From assembly GCF_004745075.1 (NCBI RefSeq), contig NZ_RHFH01000001.1, positions 62,001 to 126,000 on the forward strand: DNA of 64,000 bases, in the 5' to 3' direction. The position numbers were made by a program, and so were the translations under genes. Origin of the DNA: Brevibacterium sp. S111 (GTDB lineage Bacteria > Actinomycetota > Actinomycetes > Actinomycetales > Brevibacteriaceae). This document shows, one piece after another, positions 1 through 10,336 of this stretch; position 1 is the stretch's first letter; each line of letters begins with the position of its first letter. The notes beneath the pieces are model-generated. The model had not been told where the DNA came from and did no database searches. It worked only from the letters and a program-made list of their open reading frames with translations.

Positions 1-88
1 GACCGGGACCGGGCGCGGGAATCGGGCTGTCACCTACGACAAGTTCCTGTCCCAGGCTTTTGACCATTGCAGCTTTCATTTCGGACAT
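1..88 (-). CDS. Zinc-type alcohol dehydrogenase, N-terminal fragment (cut by window edge)
   Basis: Only about 29 N-terminal residues are in the window, reading MSEMKAAMVKSLGQELVVGD and on into a Pro/Gly-rich turn. The opening 'MKAAMV..G..L.V.D.PIP.PGPG' is typical of AdhP-like medium-chain alcohol dehydrogenases. Two adjacent ATG codons are possible; the second (88) is chosen because an AAAGGAG ribosome site lies about 7 nt upstream of it. The gene sits just downstream of an aldehyde dehydrogenase on the same strand, so the pair would oxidise an alcohol to the acid via the aldehyde. The family call rests on the N-terminus and context only. Confidence 0.7.
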   Translation of the reverse strand, partial: MSEMKAAMVKSLGQELVVGDSPIPAPGPG

Positions 89-155
89 CATTCGCTCCTT
101 TGTGATGACGTGAATACATGTGACAACGGGGTTTGGATCTGTGGTGGAAGCATCC

Positions 156-209
156 GACGGCGGCGCAGCAACCTAGCGCGAGGTATCTGGACCGCCGTCG
201 GGTAGCAAT
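156..209. repeat. Diverged copy of the 3326-3403 palindromic repeat
   Basis: These 54 bp match one side-to-side reading of the palindrome at 3326-3403 at about 47 of 53 positions, including the ends GACGGCGGC and GGTAGCAA. The copy starts 5 bp after the aldehyde dehydrogenase stop codon. The dyad is imperfect (GACGGCGG pairs with CCGCCGTC), so it can form a hairpin and may act as a terminator between the two dehydrogenase genes. That role is inference. Confidence 0.7.
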
Positions 210-213
210 TGGA

Positions 214-1737
<1,524 letters not shown>

Positions 1738-1806
1738 TGCAACTCCTTTGATGCGTCTGCTTTCACCGGATGTTCTCCGTGTGAGAATGACGCTACTGAA
1801 GGCAAC

Positions 1807-1824
1807 GTTGCATAGGGGTTGCAT
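1807..1824. promoter_or_regulatory. Direct repeat, candidate operator of the aldehyde dehydrogenase
   Basis: The heptamer GTTGCAT occurs at 1807-1813 and again at 1818-1824, exactly 11 bp (one helical turn) apart, about 70-90 bp upstream of the aldehyde dehydrogenase start. The left copy is embedded in the palindrome GCAACGTTGC. Its position between the GAF regulator gene and its likely target suggests a binding site for that regulator; this is inference from position and helical phasing. Confidence 0.4.
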
Positions 1825-1929
1825 CACAGCCTGTGAGCGGTCGGGTCATCGGTTCCCGCCCCCTCCCGCACCCCTGCGGCAAGAAGCTCATCGACCCGCG
1901 ACTCTCCCTGAAGTCAGCGCCTGAGGACG

Positions 1930-3222
1930 TCAGTGCCCGAGGGATTCCAACCGCACTACGGCCGAGTTGCGCTCGGCAGCATCCGGAGGCGCCAGCCTCA
2001 GGACAGCCATGAGGATCTCGTTGTCCCCGCGGAAGTCCGGAAGTTCGGAATAGCGCCAAAGCTGCTGCCAAGTCCCGTCCTGAAGAAGGGTCTCGCGCAT
2101 GAGCGCATCGACCTCCGCGCCGATCTCGCGTACGCCCGGAGCGTCCGAATCCGGCAGCACACTCCCCCGATAGAACTCCAGCGCTGTATCGATGTCGCCC
2201 CGGGACAGCGCCTGGAGAGTGCGCTCGAGGTCGGAGCCCAGTTGCCCGCGCAACCGGTAGGGACGCGCCTCGATGCTCAGATGCTCGACTCCGTCGATGG
2301 CCCTGCGCAGCCGGGTGATCTCCGCCCGCACGGTGACTTCGCTGCCGCCGACCGGCCACAGTCTTTCGACGAGTCCTGATCCGCTGATCCCGTCGGGGAA
2401 TCGGTGGAGCAGAAGCAGGATCTCGGCATGACGCCGGGTCAGGGCGACTTCCGCCCGGCCGGGTGAGTGCAGGGCGGGCCCCGCACCGAGGACGGTCAGC
2501 TCTGTTCCAGCCGCCTCGGTGCCGGTGTCTCGTCCCTGTTGCGGCGTGTAGAGCTCGGACAGGCGGGCTGCGGCTGCCTTGGCCGTCGACGAGAGCAGCG
2601 GCAGCACGATCGAGGACACGGCGTCGTCTCCGCCGGTGACGTCGATGATGCCGATGACCTGCCCGGTCAGCGGATGCGTCACCGGGACGGCGCTGCAGCT
2701 CCAGGAATGGACGTCGGGAGCGAAGTGCTCGGCACGGCTGATCTGCACCGCAGTTCCCGATTGCAGGGCCAGGCCCGGCGCCGAGGTGCCCATGACTTCC
2801 TCCGACCAGTCGGCTCCGGGGACGAAGCCCATGGTCTCAGCCCGATTGCGCACGCTCCGCTCGCCTTCGATCCACAGCAGACGGCCCTGCTCATCACCGA
2901 GCGCGGCCAGCAGTCCCGAGTCTTTCGCAGGTTCGAGCAGATGCGATCGCAGCAGAGGCATGATCGCGTGAAAAGGATGGCGACGTCTCACCTCGGTCAG
3001 CTGATCTGCTTCATACGCCACGTGCACCCTTGCACCCGCGGGATCACGCAGCCGGTCGAGCGATCGATGCCACGATTCGAGCACTGAGGTGCGCACACCG
3101 CGAAGATGACCATGCAGCCGGGACTCATCGCTCGGTCGGCCGGGTATCAGCGGCTCCAGGCGCTCATGGGCCCGACGCACGGTGCGCTGATACGCGTCTT
3201 CGAGCAGAAGCGTCGAATCCAT
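1930..3222 (-). CDS. GAF-domain transcriptional regulator of the aldehyde dehydrogenase
   Basis: About 430 residues. The N-terminal half resembles the sensory part of AcoR-like activators: a helical start, then a GAF-like region at about 85-225 containing MGTSAPGLAL and SCSAVPVTHPLTGQVIGIID. No AAA+ sigma-54 domain follows. Instead there is a winged-helix segment at about 280-350 (LTRRHAEILLLLHR then VRAEITRLRRAI). This architecture is typical of actinobacterial regulators encoded beside exaC-type aldehyde dehydrogenases. MDST (3222) is taken as the start, with GGAGG upstream at slightly long spacing; the open frame continues further upstream. It probably activates the adjacent genes in response to an alcohol or aldehyde. 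Confidence 0.8.
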   Translation of the reverse strand: MDSTLLLEDAYQRTVRRAHERLEPLIPGRPSDESRLHGHLRGVRTSVLESWHRSLDRLRDPAGARVHVAYEADQLTEVRRRHPFHAIMPLLRSHLLEPAKDSGLLAALGDEQGRLLWIEGERSVRNRAETMGFVPGADWSEEVMGTSAPGLALQSGTAVQISRAEHFAPDVHSWSCSAVPVTHPLTGQVIGIIDVTGGDDAVSSIVLPLLSSTAKAAAARLSELYTPQQGRDTGTEAAGTELTVLGAGPALHSPGRAEVALTRRHAEILLLLHRFPDGISGSGLVERLWPVGGSEVTVRAEITRLRRAIDGVEHLSIEARPYRLRGQLGSDLERTLQALSRGDIDTALEFYRGSVLPDSDAPGVREIGAEVDALMRETLLQDGTWQQLWRYSELPDFRGDNEILMAVLRLAPPDAAERNSAVVRLESLGH

Positions 3223-3325
3223 GCGGACGATCCACCTCCATCGGCGGTAATCGGAAGAGAGCCTCGAATGCTCATAATCTAACCGCGAACCTGTATTCGG
3301 GCAAGACCGCACCCACCCACCGAGA

Positions 3326-3403
3326 CTCCCCCCTTGCTACCTGACGGCGGCCCAGCAACCTCGCGCGAGGTTGCTGGGCCGCCGTCAGGTAGCAAGGGGG
3401 GAG
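3326..3403. repeat. 78-bp perfect inverted repeat without loop
   Basis: Two 39-bp arms are exactly complementary about a centre between 3364 and 3365 (core TCGCGCGA); symmetry ends at 3325/3404. It lies 63 bp past the rplA stop and upstream of the GAF regulator, in the only gap between them. It could work as a terminator hairpin for rplA, or be one unit of an intergenic palindrome family, since a diverged copy follows the aldehyde dehydrogenase at 156-209. A perfect loop-free palindrome of this size is also a classic place for assembly or amplification artefacts. Confidence 0.9.
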
Positions 3404-3466
3404 GGAAAGGGAAGGGGCGGGAAACGAAAACTCGCTTCCCGCCCCTCAAGCGCGCTGATCAGACGA

Positions 3467-4162
3467 TCAGAGGCGCAGGCCCGAGTGATCGACCGGAACG
3501 GCGGGGCCGTTCGAGGTCGTGATCGTAGCCTTGCTGATGTAGCGGCCCTTCGAGGAGGACGGCTTCAGTCGCAGGATCTCGTCGACCGCGGCATCGAAGT
3601 TCGCCTGCAGTGCTTCCTCGGAGAAGGAGACCTTTCCGATGATGAAGTGCAGGTTCGAGTGCTTGTCGACGCGGAATTCGATCTTTCCGCCCTTGATGTC
3701 GGTCACGGCCTTCGCGACATCCATGGTCACGGTTCCGGTCTTCGGGTTCGGCATCAGGCCACGGGGACCCAGCACCTTACCGAGACGACCGACCTTGCCC
3801 ATCATGTCAGGGGTCGCAACAGCGGCATCGAAGTCGGTGAACCCTCCGGCCACCTTCTCCAGCAGGTCATCGGAGCCGACGAAGTCAGCACCTGCTTCAC
3901 GGGCAGCTTCTGCACGGTCGCCGGCAGCGAACACCAGGACCCGGGCGGTCTTACCGGTACCATGCGGAAGGTTGACGGTGCCGCGCACCATCTGATCCGC
4001 CTTGCGGGGGTCAACCCCGAGGCGGAGGGCGACCTCGACCGTAGCGTCGTACTTCGCCACGGTGGTCTCTTTAGCCAGGGCGATTGCCTGAGCCGGTTCG
4101 TAGTTCACATCTGCGGCGATCTTCTCAGCCGCGGCCTGATAGGCCTTTGAACGCTTTGCCAT
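3467..4162 (-). CDS. rplA: 50S ribosomal protein L1
   Basis: 231 residues, close to the usual 230-235 of L1. It begins [15 protein letters not shown] and carries family segments such as [20 protein letters not shown] and [21 protein letters not shown]1 binds 23S rRNA at the L1 stalk and represses its own operon by binding the mRNA. The start at 4162 has AAGGAG upstream; an in-frame ATG 48 nt earlier lacks family-like sequence. It lies 65 bp downstream of rplK in the same transcription unit. Confidence 0.97.
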   Translation of the reverse strand: MAKRSKAYQAAAEKIAADVNYEPAQAIALAKETTVAKYDATVEVALRLGVDPRKADQMVRGTVNLPHGTGKTARVLVFAAGDRAEAAREAGADFVGSDDLLEKVAGGFTDFDAAVATPDMMGKVGRLGKVLGPRGLMPNPKTGTVTMDVAKAVTDIKGGKIEFRVDKHSNLHFIIGKVSFSEEALQANFDAAVDEILRLKPSSSKGRYISKATITTSNGPAVPVDHSGLRL

Positions 4163-4227
4163 CTGCTTTGCTCCTTGCAGTCGTGGTGTGGGCTGCGCAG
4201 GCCCTGCCACTGTGTGAGGTGAGGTCT

Positions 4228-4665
4228 TCAGACCTCGATGTCGGTGGTGACGCCCATGGAACGCGCGGTTCCGGCAACGATGCGGTCGGCCTGTTCCAGG
4301 GTGTTGGCGTTCAGGTCGGGCATCTTCGTGGTGGCGATCTCACGCACCTGGTCGGCGCTCAGGTGAGCAACCTTGACGGTGTGCGGAGTGGCCGAACCCG
4401 ACTTGACTCCAGCGGCCTTCTTGATGAGTTCAGCGGCCGGCGGGGTCTTGAGAACGAAGGTGAACGAACGGTCTTCGAACACGGTGATCTCGACGGGAAC
4501 GATGTTTCCACGCTGGGATTCTGTGGCGGCGTTGTAGGCCTTGCAGAATTCCATGATGTTGACGCCGTGCTGGGCAAGCGCCGGACCGATCGGAGGAGCC
4601 GGGTTAGCGGCACCTGCCTGAATCTGGAGCTTGACGAGGCCGGCTACCTTTTTCTTGGGAGGCAT
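4228..4665 (-). CDS. rplK: 50S ribosomal protein L11
   Basis: 145 residues, a normal length. It begins [20 protein letters not shown] and contains the [19 protein letters not shown] segment. L11 forms the GTPase-associated stalk base with 23S rRNA and is needed for RelA activation by uncharged tRNA. It is followed by rplA, the universal L11-L1 pair. A 303-bp gap separates it from nusG upstream; because nusG ends in a strong terminator there, rplK must start from its own promoter in that gap, whose elements I could not assign firmly. Confidence 0.98.
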   Translation of the reverse strand: MPPKKKVAGLVKLQIQAGAANPAPPIGPALAQHGVNIMEFCKAYNAATESQRGNIVPVEITVFEDRSFTFVLKTPPAAELIKKAAGVKSGSATPHTVKVAHLSADQVREIATTKMPDLNANTLEQADRIVAGTARSMGVTTDIEV

Positions 4666-4882
4666 GTACGGTCCTTAATCTTGAAGTTTCGATGTGCCAG
4701 ACATATACAGCACATCGTTCGACGGCGACCATCCGATAAGGGCCGCAATCAAACCACACCAGTATTCCATGCGGGCAGTCCCGGGAGCAAATGCCCGTGA
4801 GGCGGATCACCGCACGCCACCATCGCCGAGGCGGCCGCCCCCTCCCCCGCGGACACGACCGCTGCATCAGCGCCCCCGGAGA

Positions 4883-4920
4883 CGACGCAGGGGCCCGGAA
4901 TCATCCGGGCCCCTGCGTCG
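4883..4920 (-). terminator. Intrinsic terminator downstream of nusG
   Basis: A perfect 17-bp stem (4883-4899 with 4904-4920) has an ATCA loop. It lies about 50 bp past the nusG stop in the 303-bp nusG-rplK gap. It has no clear T-run, as is common in high-GC actinobacteria. It separates secE-nusG from rplK-rplA. The rest of the gap holds no gene. Confidence 0.85.
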
Positions 4921-4968
4921 GCGATCGCCGCCGCTGCGCGGCTGCACGATCGGCTCAGAAGTGCAATG

Positions 4969-5811
4969 TCACAGCTTCGCGACCTGGTCGAAGCCGAGCT
5001 CGACGGGGACGTCGCGTTCGAAGATCGACAGCAGCACGGTGAGCTTCTGCGATTCGGGACGGATCTCCTGGATCGTGGCGGGGTGGCCCTCGAAGGAGCC
5101 TTCCTTGACGAGCACGGACTCGCCGACCTCGAACTCCACCTCGGTGATCGGGGCGGACTTCGCAGCGGCTTCGGCGGCCGGACCTTCAGCGGCGGCGGCT
5201 TCGGCCTGGCGCTCTTCGAAGACCGGGGCGAGCATCGAGAAGACCTCGTCGATCGACAGCGGGGTCGGGTCGTAGGCGTTGCCGACGAATCCGGTCACAC
5301 CCGGGGTATGGCGCACGGCGCCCCACGACTCGTCGGTCAGCTCCATACGGACGAGCACATAGCCGGGAATGCGCACGCGGCGAACCTGCTTGCGCTGTCC
5401 GTTCTTGATCTCGACGACGTCTTCCATCGGCACCTGCGATTCGAAGATGTACTCTTCGAGGTTGAGGCTGATGGTGCGGTTCTCGAGGTTCTGCTTCACG
5501 CGGTTCTCGTAGCCGGCGTAGGAGTGGATGACGTACCAGTCACCTTCCTGCATGCGCAGCTCGGCCTTGAACTCCTCGGCAGGATCGACTTCGTCGGCAG
5601 CGGCTTCGGCAGCATCGCTGTCTTCGGAGGATTCGGCCTGGTCGGCCTCGGCGGTCTGCTCGTCGTCAGCAGTTTCGACGTCCGCGTCATCGGCGGCGAC
5701 AGCCTCGACGTCCGAAGCTTCGGTTTCGGGCACCACAGCGGCACCCGACTCTTCGGGAGTGACGTCCTGGGTCTCAGGGGTCTCCTGCTCAGGTGAGTTG
5801 GTATCCGACAC
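4969..5811 (-). CDS. nusG: Transcription termination/antitermination factor NusG
   Basis: 280 residues. Residues 1-85 form a strongly acidic, low-complexity extension (Asp/Glu/Ala) as in many actinobacterial NusG proteins. The NGN domain follows (DWYVIHSYAGYENRVKQNL, then VRRVRIPGYVLVRM and VTGFVG). An Ala/Glu-rich linker at about 210-225 precedes the C-terminal KOW domain (VEFEVGESVLVKEGSF). NusG binds RNA polymerase and couples it to Rho or ribosomes. The start is GTG at 5811 with GAGGAA about 9 nt upstream. It follows secE in the usual secE-nusG pair. Confidence 0.97.
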   Translation of the reverse strand: MSDTNSPEQETPETQDVTPEESGAAVVPETEASDVEAVAADDADVETADDEQTAEADQAESSEDSDAAEAAADEVDPAEEFKAELRMQEGDWYVIHSYAGYENRVKQNLENRTISLNLEEYIFESQVPMEDVVEIKNGQRKQVRRVRIPGYVLVRMELTDESWGAVRHTPGVTGFVGNAYDPTPLSIDEVFSMLAPVFEERQAEAAAAEGPAAEAAAKSAPITEVEFEVGESVLVKEGSFEGHPATIQEIRPESQKLTVLLSIFERDVPVELGFDQVAKL

Positions 5812-5893
5812 CGATCAATTCCTCGCTTCGCGTGTTGTGATTCCCGGATGGGAGTGAAGGTTCAGCATAAGGTGCGTCGCTGCGAACAGCGAG

Positions 5894-6172
5894 TCACCAC
5901 AAAGGCCACAGCGGTGTTCCGCCGAAGACGAATCCGACGAGCTTGCCGAACACCAGGTCGAGGACCGTGACGAGGAGCATCATGAACAGAATGAACCCCA
6001 GGACGACCAACGTGTAGTTGACCAGCTGTTTCCGTGTCGGGGTGACGACCTTCTTGAGTTCGGCCACGACCTCGCGGAAGAACTGCAGGATTCGTCCGAA
6101 GAACCCGAGCTTCTTAGGACCGGAGGCACTGCTGGGTGCGCTGCCAGTCTTCTTTGCCGGTGTGTCGCTCAC
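5894..6172 (-). CDS. secE: Preprotein translocase subunit SecE
   Basis: 92 residues. The N-terminal 25 residues are polar, then comes the amphipathic helix FFREVVAELKKVVTPTRK and one transmembrane segment (about residues 52-75), the single-span form of SecE. It clamps SecY in the membrane channel. The start is GTG (6172) with GAGGA just upstream. It lies between tRNA-Trp and nusG, the conserved actinobacterial order. Confidence 0.96.
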   Translation of the reverse strand: MSDTPAKKTGSAPSSASGPKKLGFFGRILQFFREVVAELKKVVTPTRKQLVNYTLVVLGFILFMMLLVTVLDLVFGKLVGFVFGGTPLWPLW

Positions 6173-6268
6173 ACATCCTCACTCGGTCGGTTTCGTTGGG
6201 GCTTCACAATTGTTCATGCCGGTCGAGGACGGCGCCTGGCCGATGAGACTTCGGCAGAGTCAACTGCG

Positions 6269-6341
6269 CAGGGGTGACAGGACTCGAACCTGCAACCTAC
6301 GGTTTTGGAGACCGTTGCGCTACCAATTGCGCCACACCCCT
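6269..6341 (-). tRNA. tRNA-Trp (CCA anticodon)
   Basis: A 73-nt cloverleaf on the minus strand: acceptor AGGGGTG pairs with CACCCCT, the anticodon loop reads CTCCAAA with anticodon CCA, and the T-arm is intact. The 3' CCA is not encoded. It lies upstream of secE, as in mycobacteria and other actinobacteria. Confidence 0.95.
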
Positions 6342-6467
6342 TCGGCCGGACGATGAGTTCCGTGCGGATCTCTGTGGTGTCCGACCACGAGAAACGAGCA
6401 TACCGTGCCCGACCGCCGTTCGTCGAACCGAGCATCCGGATGGTTCCTCAGGCGTGCCGGCACCCGC

Positions 6468-8132
6468 TCATTCACCCGGTTCCTCGGCCGGTGGCTGAGC
6501 CGCGAGCGGCAGGGGTTCGGGGAAGCGCACCCACGGATCGATGCGGACTTCCTGTTTGGGGTTGACCGTGATCAGCTGCATGTCAATGGGTCGTTTGGTC
6601 CGGTTGTCCACGCGGATGATGCTCAGTTCCGCGTCCATGCGCAGCGGGCCCGGGGTGAGCGCATTCGCCAGCGCTCCGCCCGTTGTCGAGCTCACGTAGC
6701 GGACCCCCGAACCGGAGGTCTCCGGGCCCACTCGCCGGTGCCAATGTCCGCTCAGAGCGTAGTCGGCACACCCCGAACGCAGCGCCGGGGCACCGACTGC
6801 CGGGTCGTGGACGAGCATGATGTCGAAGTCGGTCGCGCACGCTTCATCACGCAGTCGCTGAGCGTATTGGTCGACGGTGAGCTCCGTTTCGAGCTGCGGT
6901 CCGGAGCCGAAGACGGTCCGACGCGGATCCGCGGCTCCGAAGAAGGTGACCCCGCCCATCTCGGCCGTCGAGTCCTCGAGCACCTTCCACCCGGTCGACT
7001 TCGCATGCCTGGTCGTCTCCACGGAGTCGTGGTTGCCCTTGACGATCATGCGCGGAAGCTTCTCAGGCAGCTCATCGTCGAGCACGTCGAGGCAGTAGTT
7101 CTCAGCCGACGTGCCGGTCATGGAGACGTCCCCGCCGTCGATATAGGCATCGGCGCCGCTCATTCCGGCGACGGCTCCGACGACGCGCGCCATACCGATA
7201 TTGCAGTGGATGTCGGAGGCGAAGACGAAGGTCGTCACGCCCGCATCCTCGTCCGCCCCTGAGGCGGAGTCCCCGTCCTCTCCCCCCGGACCTCCGATTC
7301 CGGCGGGCGGGACCATGCCCCTGTCCGTCCAGTTGCCCGAGATCGGCCGCTGATCCCATTCGGCGCGCAGGGTCGTGAGCACCTTGTCGTAGAACGCATC
7401 GTTGTCGTCGGCGAAGTCCTGCACCGCGGTGACCGCGGTGTCGATGATCCCGCCGAGGCGGCCCGTGACCTGAGATCCGGCCAAGGGCGTGCCGTCGAAA
7501 GCCGGGTCCGCCGAGATCGGCTTCGGCCGATTGAACACGACGGTGCCGAGACCGGCGAGGACGAGGACGACGACCAGGCCGATGCCGAGGAGCTCCTTGC
7601 CGACGAAGGCGCGCGAGATGGCCTCTACGCGCCGCGGGCCGAGGAAGGCGGCGAGACCGACGAGCCCGCCGGTGATCACACAGACCGCCAGAGCCCAGCG
7701 GATGAGGATCGCTTGGCTGAGTCCGTGGACGATCTGGTCGACCTGGGCCTGCGGGGCGGAGAAGAGCGAGGCGTAGGAGGCCACGTCACCGCCGAGGGCG
7801 TCGACCGTTCCTCCACCGGGATCGTCGACCGCGTCGGGGTCTGCGGCGGGTCGCTGCTCATCACTGGCATCACCGGAGACCGGGATCTCGCCGATGGAGA
7901 CCCGCAGCCCGAGGCCGAGCGGGATGTAGTCCTCGGCCGGGACGAGCAGCTTCCCCAGAGGACCGAAGTCGACGGTCAGCCGGGAGTCCGCGGTGACCTG
8001 GTACTGCGCTTCGTGGGGACCGAAGGTGAGATCGGCCCGCGAGGTGAACAGCGCCCACGGCAGGGTCAGGAGACCGACCGCGGCCAGGGTGATGATGAGA
8101 GTGATGGTTCTGCGACGTGAAGACACGTCCAC
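6468..8132 (-). CDS. Membrane-anchored metallophosphoesterase
   Basis: 554 residues. An N-terminal hydrophobic helix (about 9-28) and two further membrane segments (about 145-165 and 183-201) precede a calcineurin-like metallophosphoesterase domain at about 300-470. The metal-binding motifs are SDIHCN, GGDVS, GNHDS, an HDP segment and the final GHWHRR. A Gly/Asp-rich stretch links the membrane part to the catalytic domain, which the topology would place outside the cell. Substrate cannot be told from sequence. The start is GTG at 8132. It lies 36 bp after murB in the same direction and just before tRNA-Trp. Confidence 0.85.
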   Translation of the reverse strand: MDVSSRRRTITLIITLAAVGLLTLPWALFTSRADLTFGPHEAQYQVTADSRLTVDFGPLGKLLVPAEDYIPLGLGLRVSIGEIPVSGDASDEQRPAADPDAVDDPGGGTVDALGGDVASYASLFSAPQAQVDQIVHGLSQAILIRWALAVCVITGGLVGLAAFLGPRRVEAISRAFVGKELLGIGLVVVLVLAGLGTVVFNRPKPISADPAFDGTPLAGSQVTGRLGGIIDTAVTAVQDFADDNDAFYDKVLTTLRAEWDQRPISGNWTDRGMVPPAGIGGPGGEDGDSASGADEDAGVTTFVFASDIHCNIGMARVVGAVAGMSGADAYIDGGDVSMTGTSAENYCLDVLDDELPEKLPRMIVKGNHDSVETTRHAKSTGWKVLEDSTAEMGGVTFFGAADPRRTVFGSGPQLETELTVDQYAQRLRDEACATDFDIMLVHDPAVGAPALRSGCADYALSGHWHRRVGPETSGSGVRYVSSTTGGALANALTPGPLRMDAELSIIRVDNRTKRPIDMQLITVNPKQEVRIDPWVRFPEPLPLAAQPPAEEPGE

Positions 8133-8168
8133 CAGTCTAAAGAAGGTGCTGGCTGCCCACGGCTGGTC

Positions 8169-9266
8169 TCAGCGGTCCAGCGAACAGCCGATGAATGTCG
8201 GCTCCGGTTCGAGCGTGATGCCGAAGGCGTCCGCGACTCCGTCGACGACGGTGCGGGCGAGATCGATCACATCGGCCGTCCTCGCGTGTCCTCGATTCGT
8301 CAGCGCCAGGGTGTGCTTGTTCGACAAGGCGGCGTGTCCGTCACCGATGCTGAAGCCCTTGGCGAACCCGGCGTGTTCGATCAGCCAGGCCGCCGAGGTC
8401 TTCGTCTTCCCTTCGATCTTCGCCCCGCTGAGCGGATCGGTCACCGGGTAGCGCGGGGCTTCCGCCGGCAGGATCTCGGGGTCGTCGACGATCGGGTTGG
8501 TGAAGAAGGAGCCGGCCGACCAGGAATCGTGATCGTCCCCGTCGAGGACCATGCCTTTCGACCGACGCAGCGCGATGACGCTGTCGCGCACGAGGGCCGC
8601 CGCAACGCGGGTGCCGATCTCGACGTCGAGTGCGGACGCGAGTTGGGCGTAGCGCACGGGCAGGGAGAGTTCGCTGTGCTGGAGATCGAAGGTCACCGAC
8701 AGCACGACGAACTGGGGGGTTCCGACCGCGGCCTGCGCGCGTTTGAGCGCCGAGGTGCGATAGCCGAATTCGAGTTCGACGGCGCTGAGACGACGGATCT
8801 GCCCGGCCACACGGTCGAAGACCTCGACGGAGGTGATGAGCTCACCGACCTCGGTGCCGTAGGCCCCGACGTTCTGGATCGGGGTCGCCCCGACCGAGCC
8901 GGGGATGCCGGAGAGCGCTTCGAGCCCGGACAGACCGAGGTCGAGGGTGTGGGCGACGAATGCATCCCAGTCCTCCCCCGCCTCGGCAGTGACCTGTGTA
9001 TCGGTGCTCGTGGTCTCGGTCGTCGTCACCCCGGTGGTGCGCACGACGCACACGGCACCGTCGAACCCGTCATCGGAGATGAGCAGGTTCGACCCGCCCC
9101 CGATGAAGAGGACGTCGGAACGGTCGTCGCCGGTCAGCTCCAGCGGGTGGGCGTGACAGAAGTCGAGCAGCTCCTCGCGGATCTCCGCGATGGTCACATG
9201 CTCGGCCGGACCGCCGAGGCGGAAGGTGGTGAATGTCGAGAGATCCTCATTCACGGCTTCGGTCAC
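8169..9266 (-). CDS. murB: UDP-N-acetylenolpyruvoylglucosamine reductase
   Basis: 365 residues. This FAD enzyme reduces UDP-GlcNAc-enolpyruvate to UDP-MurNAc with NADPH in cell-wall precursor synthesis. The FAD-binding motifs GGGSNLLISD and SGIPGSVGATPIQNVGAYG, the catalytic Ser in SAGSFFTNP and the C-terminal LEPEPTFIG with its catalytic Glu are all present. The GTG start at 9266 is chosen because it overlaps the stop of the upstream MaoC gene (GTGA) and gives the normal N-terminus; longer in-frame sequence is Arg-rich and not protein-like. Confidence 0.96.
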   Translation of the reverse strand: MTEAVNEDLSTFTTFRLGGPAEHVTIAEIREELLDFCHAHPLELTGDDRSDVLFIGGGSNLLISDDGFDGAVCVVRTTGVTTTETTSTDTQVTAEAGEDWDAFVAHTLDLGLSGLEALSGIPGSVGATPIQNVGAYGTEVGELITSVEVFDRVAGQIRRLSAVELEFGYRTSALKRAQAAVGTPQFVVLSVTFDLQHSELSLPVRYAQLASALDVEIGTRVAAALVRDSVIALRRSKGMVLDGDDHDSWSAGSFFTNPIVDDPEILPAEAPRYPVTDPLSGAKIEGKTKTSAAWLIEHAGFAKGFSIGDGHAALSNKHTLALTNRGHARTADVIDLARTVVDGVADAFGITLEPEPTFIGCSLDR

Positions 9267-9706
9267 CGGGAGATCCGAACCTGGGTGCGGCTGAGGACAT
9301 CGGCTTCGCCGGACTTCACGGCGATGTCGATGCGGGCGGTGCCGACGGCGGCGTCGACCGCTCCAACGGTGGCGGTCATCTTCAGCGCGGTCGTCGGGGT
9401 CGCCGGCGACCCGGTCTCGGCGTCGGGGACGGGCACCGGAGCGGAGAAGCGCGTCCGGTAGTCCACGATCGCACCGGGGTCGCCGAGCCATTCGACGAGA
9501 GGGGCGATGACGACGGCCATGGAGAGCATGCCGTGGGCGATGACTCCGTCAAGTCCGACCTCGCGGGCGAAGCGTTCGTTCCAGTGGATCGGGTTGTGGT
9601 CGCCCGAGGCCGCGGCGTAGTCGATGAGCGTGGCCCGAGACAGTGGGATCTCGGACTCCACGACAGTGTCTCCGATGGTCAGCGCGGAGAAGTCGATGGG
9701 ATTCAT
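9263..9706 (-). CDS. MaoC-family (3R)-hydroxyacyl dehydratase, HadB-like
   Basis: 147 residues forming a single hot-dog fold. The hydratase-2 motif YAAASGDHNPIHW (catalytic Asp and His) and GVIAHGMLSM are intact. With the preceding protein it probably forms a heterodimeric dehydratase acting on 3-hydroxyacyl-ACP, as the mycobacterial HadA-HadB pair does. It overlaps hadA upstream (ATGA) and murB downstream (GTGA), so the three are translationally coupled. Confidence 0.85.
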   Translation of the reverse strand: MNPIDFSALTIGDTVVESEIPLSRATLIDYAAASGDHNPIHWNERFAREVGLDGVIAHGMLSMAVVIAPLVEWLGDPGAIVDYRTRFSAPVPVPDAETGSPATPTTALKMTATVGAVDAAVGTARIDIAVKSGEADVLSRTQVRISR

Positions 9707-10152
9707 TCTCCGTCTCCTCTCACGACAATGGTCGAGGTCACGGTGACGACGGGCTGTTCGGCGGCGTCGGTGATCTCGGTGCGGGTGGTGATCATGGCGT
9801 TGTCGCCCGCGGAACGGACACCGTCGACATGGGTGACGGCGGAGAGCACGTCGCCGGCGACGATGGGGCGGGTGAAGGAGAACTGCTCGGAGCCGTGGAC
9901 GACCTTCGAAAAGTCGATGCCCGAATCGGGATCGGAGATGTAGGCCGCCTCGGACTTCTGCGCGATGATCACGGCGAAGGTCGTCGGAGCGACGACGTCG
10001 CGGTAGCCCAGTGAGGTGGCCGCCTCGGTGTCGAAATGGTATTCGGCCTTGGCCCCGGTGGCGAGCCCGAATTCCGCGACCGCCTCCCGCGAGACTTCAT
10101 AGGGCTGCGGCAGGGAGAACGAGGCCCCCTGCTTCTCGGTATTCACCGGCAT
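9703..10152 (-). CDS. UPF0336/FAS1-type dehydratase subunit, HadA-like
   Basis: 149 residues of the MaoC N-terminal (UPF0336) family: PYEVSREAVAEFGLATGA, then LGYRDVVAPTTFAVI and GSEQFSFTRPIVAGDVL. It lacks the Asp-His hydratase motif and would serve as the non-catalytic partner of the HadB-like subunit. The start at 10152 gives the family N-terminus; upstream in-frame sequence lies in the divergent promoter region. In mycobacteria the equivalent gene follows rpmG; no rpmG is visible here. Confidence 0.83.
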   Translation of the reverse strand: MPVNTEKQGASFSLPQPYEVSREAVAEFGLATGAKAEYHFDTEAATSLGYRDVVAPTTFAVIIAQKSEAAYISDPDSGIDFSKVVHGSEQFSFTRPIVAGDVLSAVTHVDGVRSAGDNAMITTRTEITDAAEQPVVTVTSTIVVRGDGE

Positions 10153-10336
10153 ATGCGCTCTCTCTTCCACTGTGGTCAGTATCGACACCAGCCTAAGGCA
10201 CAGGCCTGCCGCGACGCTCATCGGCGAACATTCGGCCGCTCGTTCGCGTCCGATTCACACAATTGCCGCACCATCGGGCCCAGGACTACGAAACTGGTAT
10301 ATGTTATCCACATCACGTTTGCTAAGGAGTAGTGCG

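Noticed and set aside
3326..3403. Candidate actinobacterial 6C RNA (C-rich run CCCCCC in the palindrome arm)
   Set aside because: 6C RNA has two separate hairpins with C-rich loops; here the C-run is in the stem of a single loop-free palindrome.
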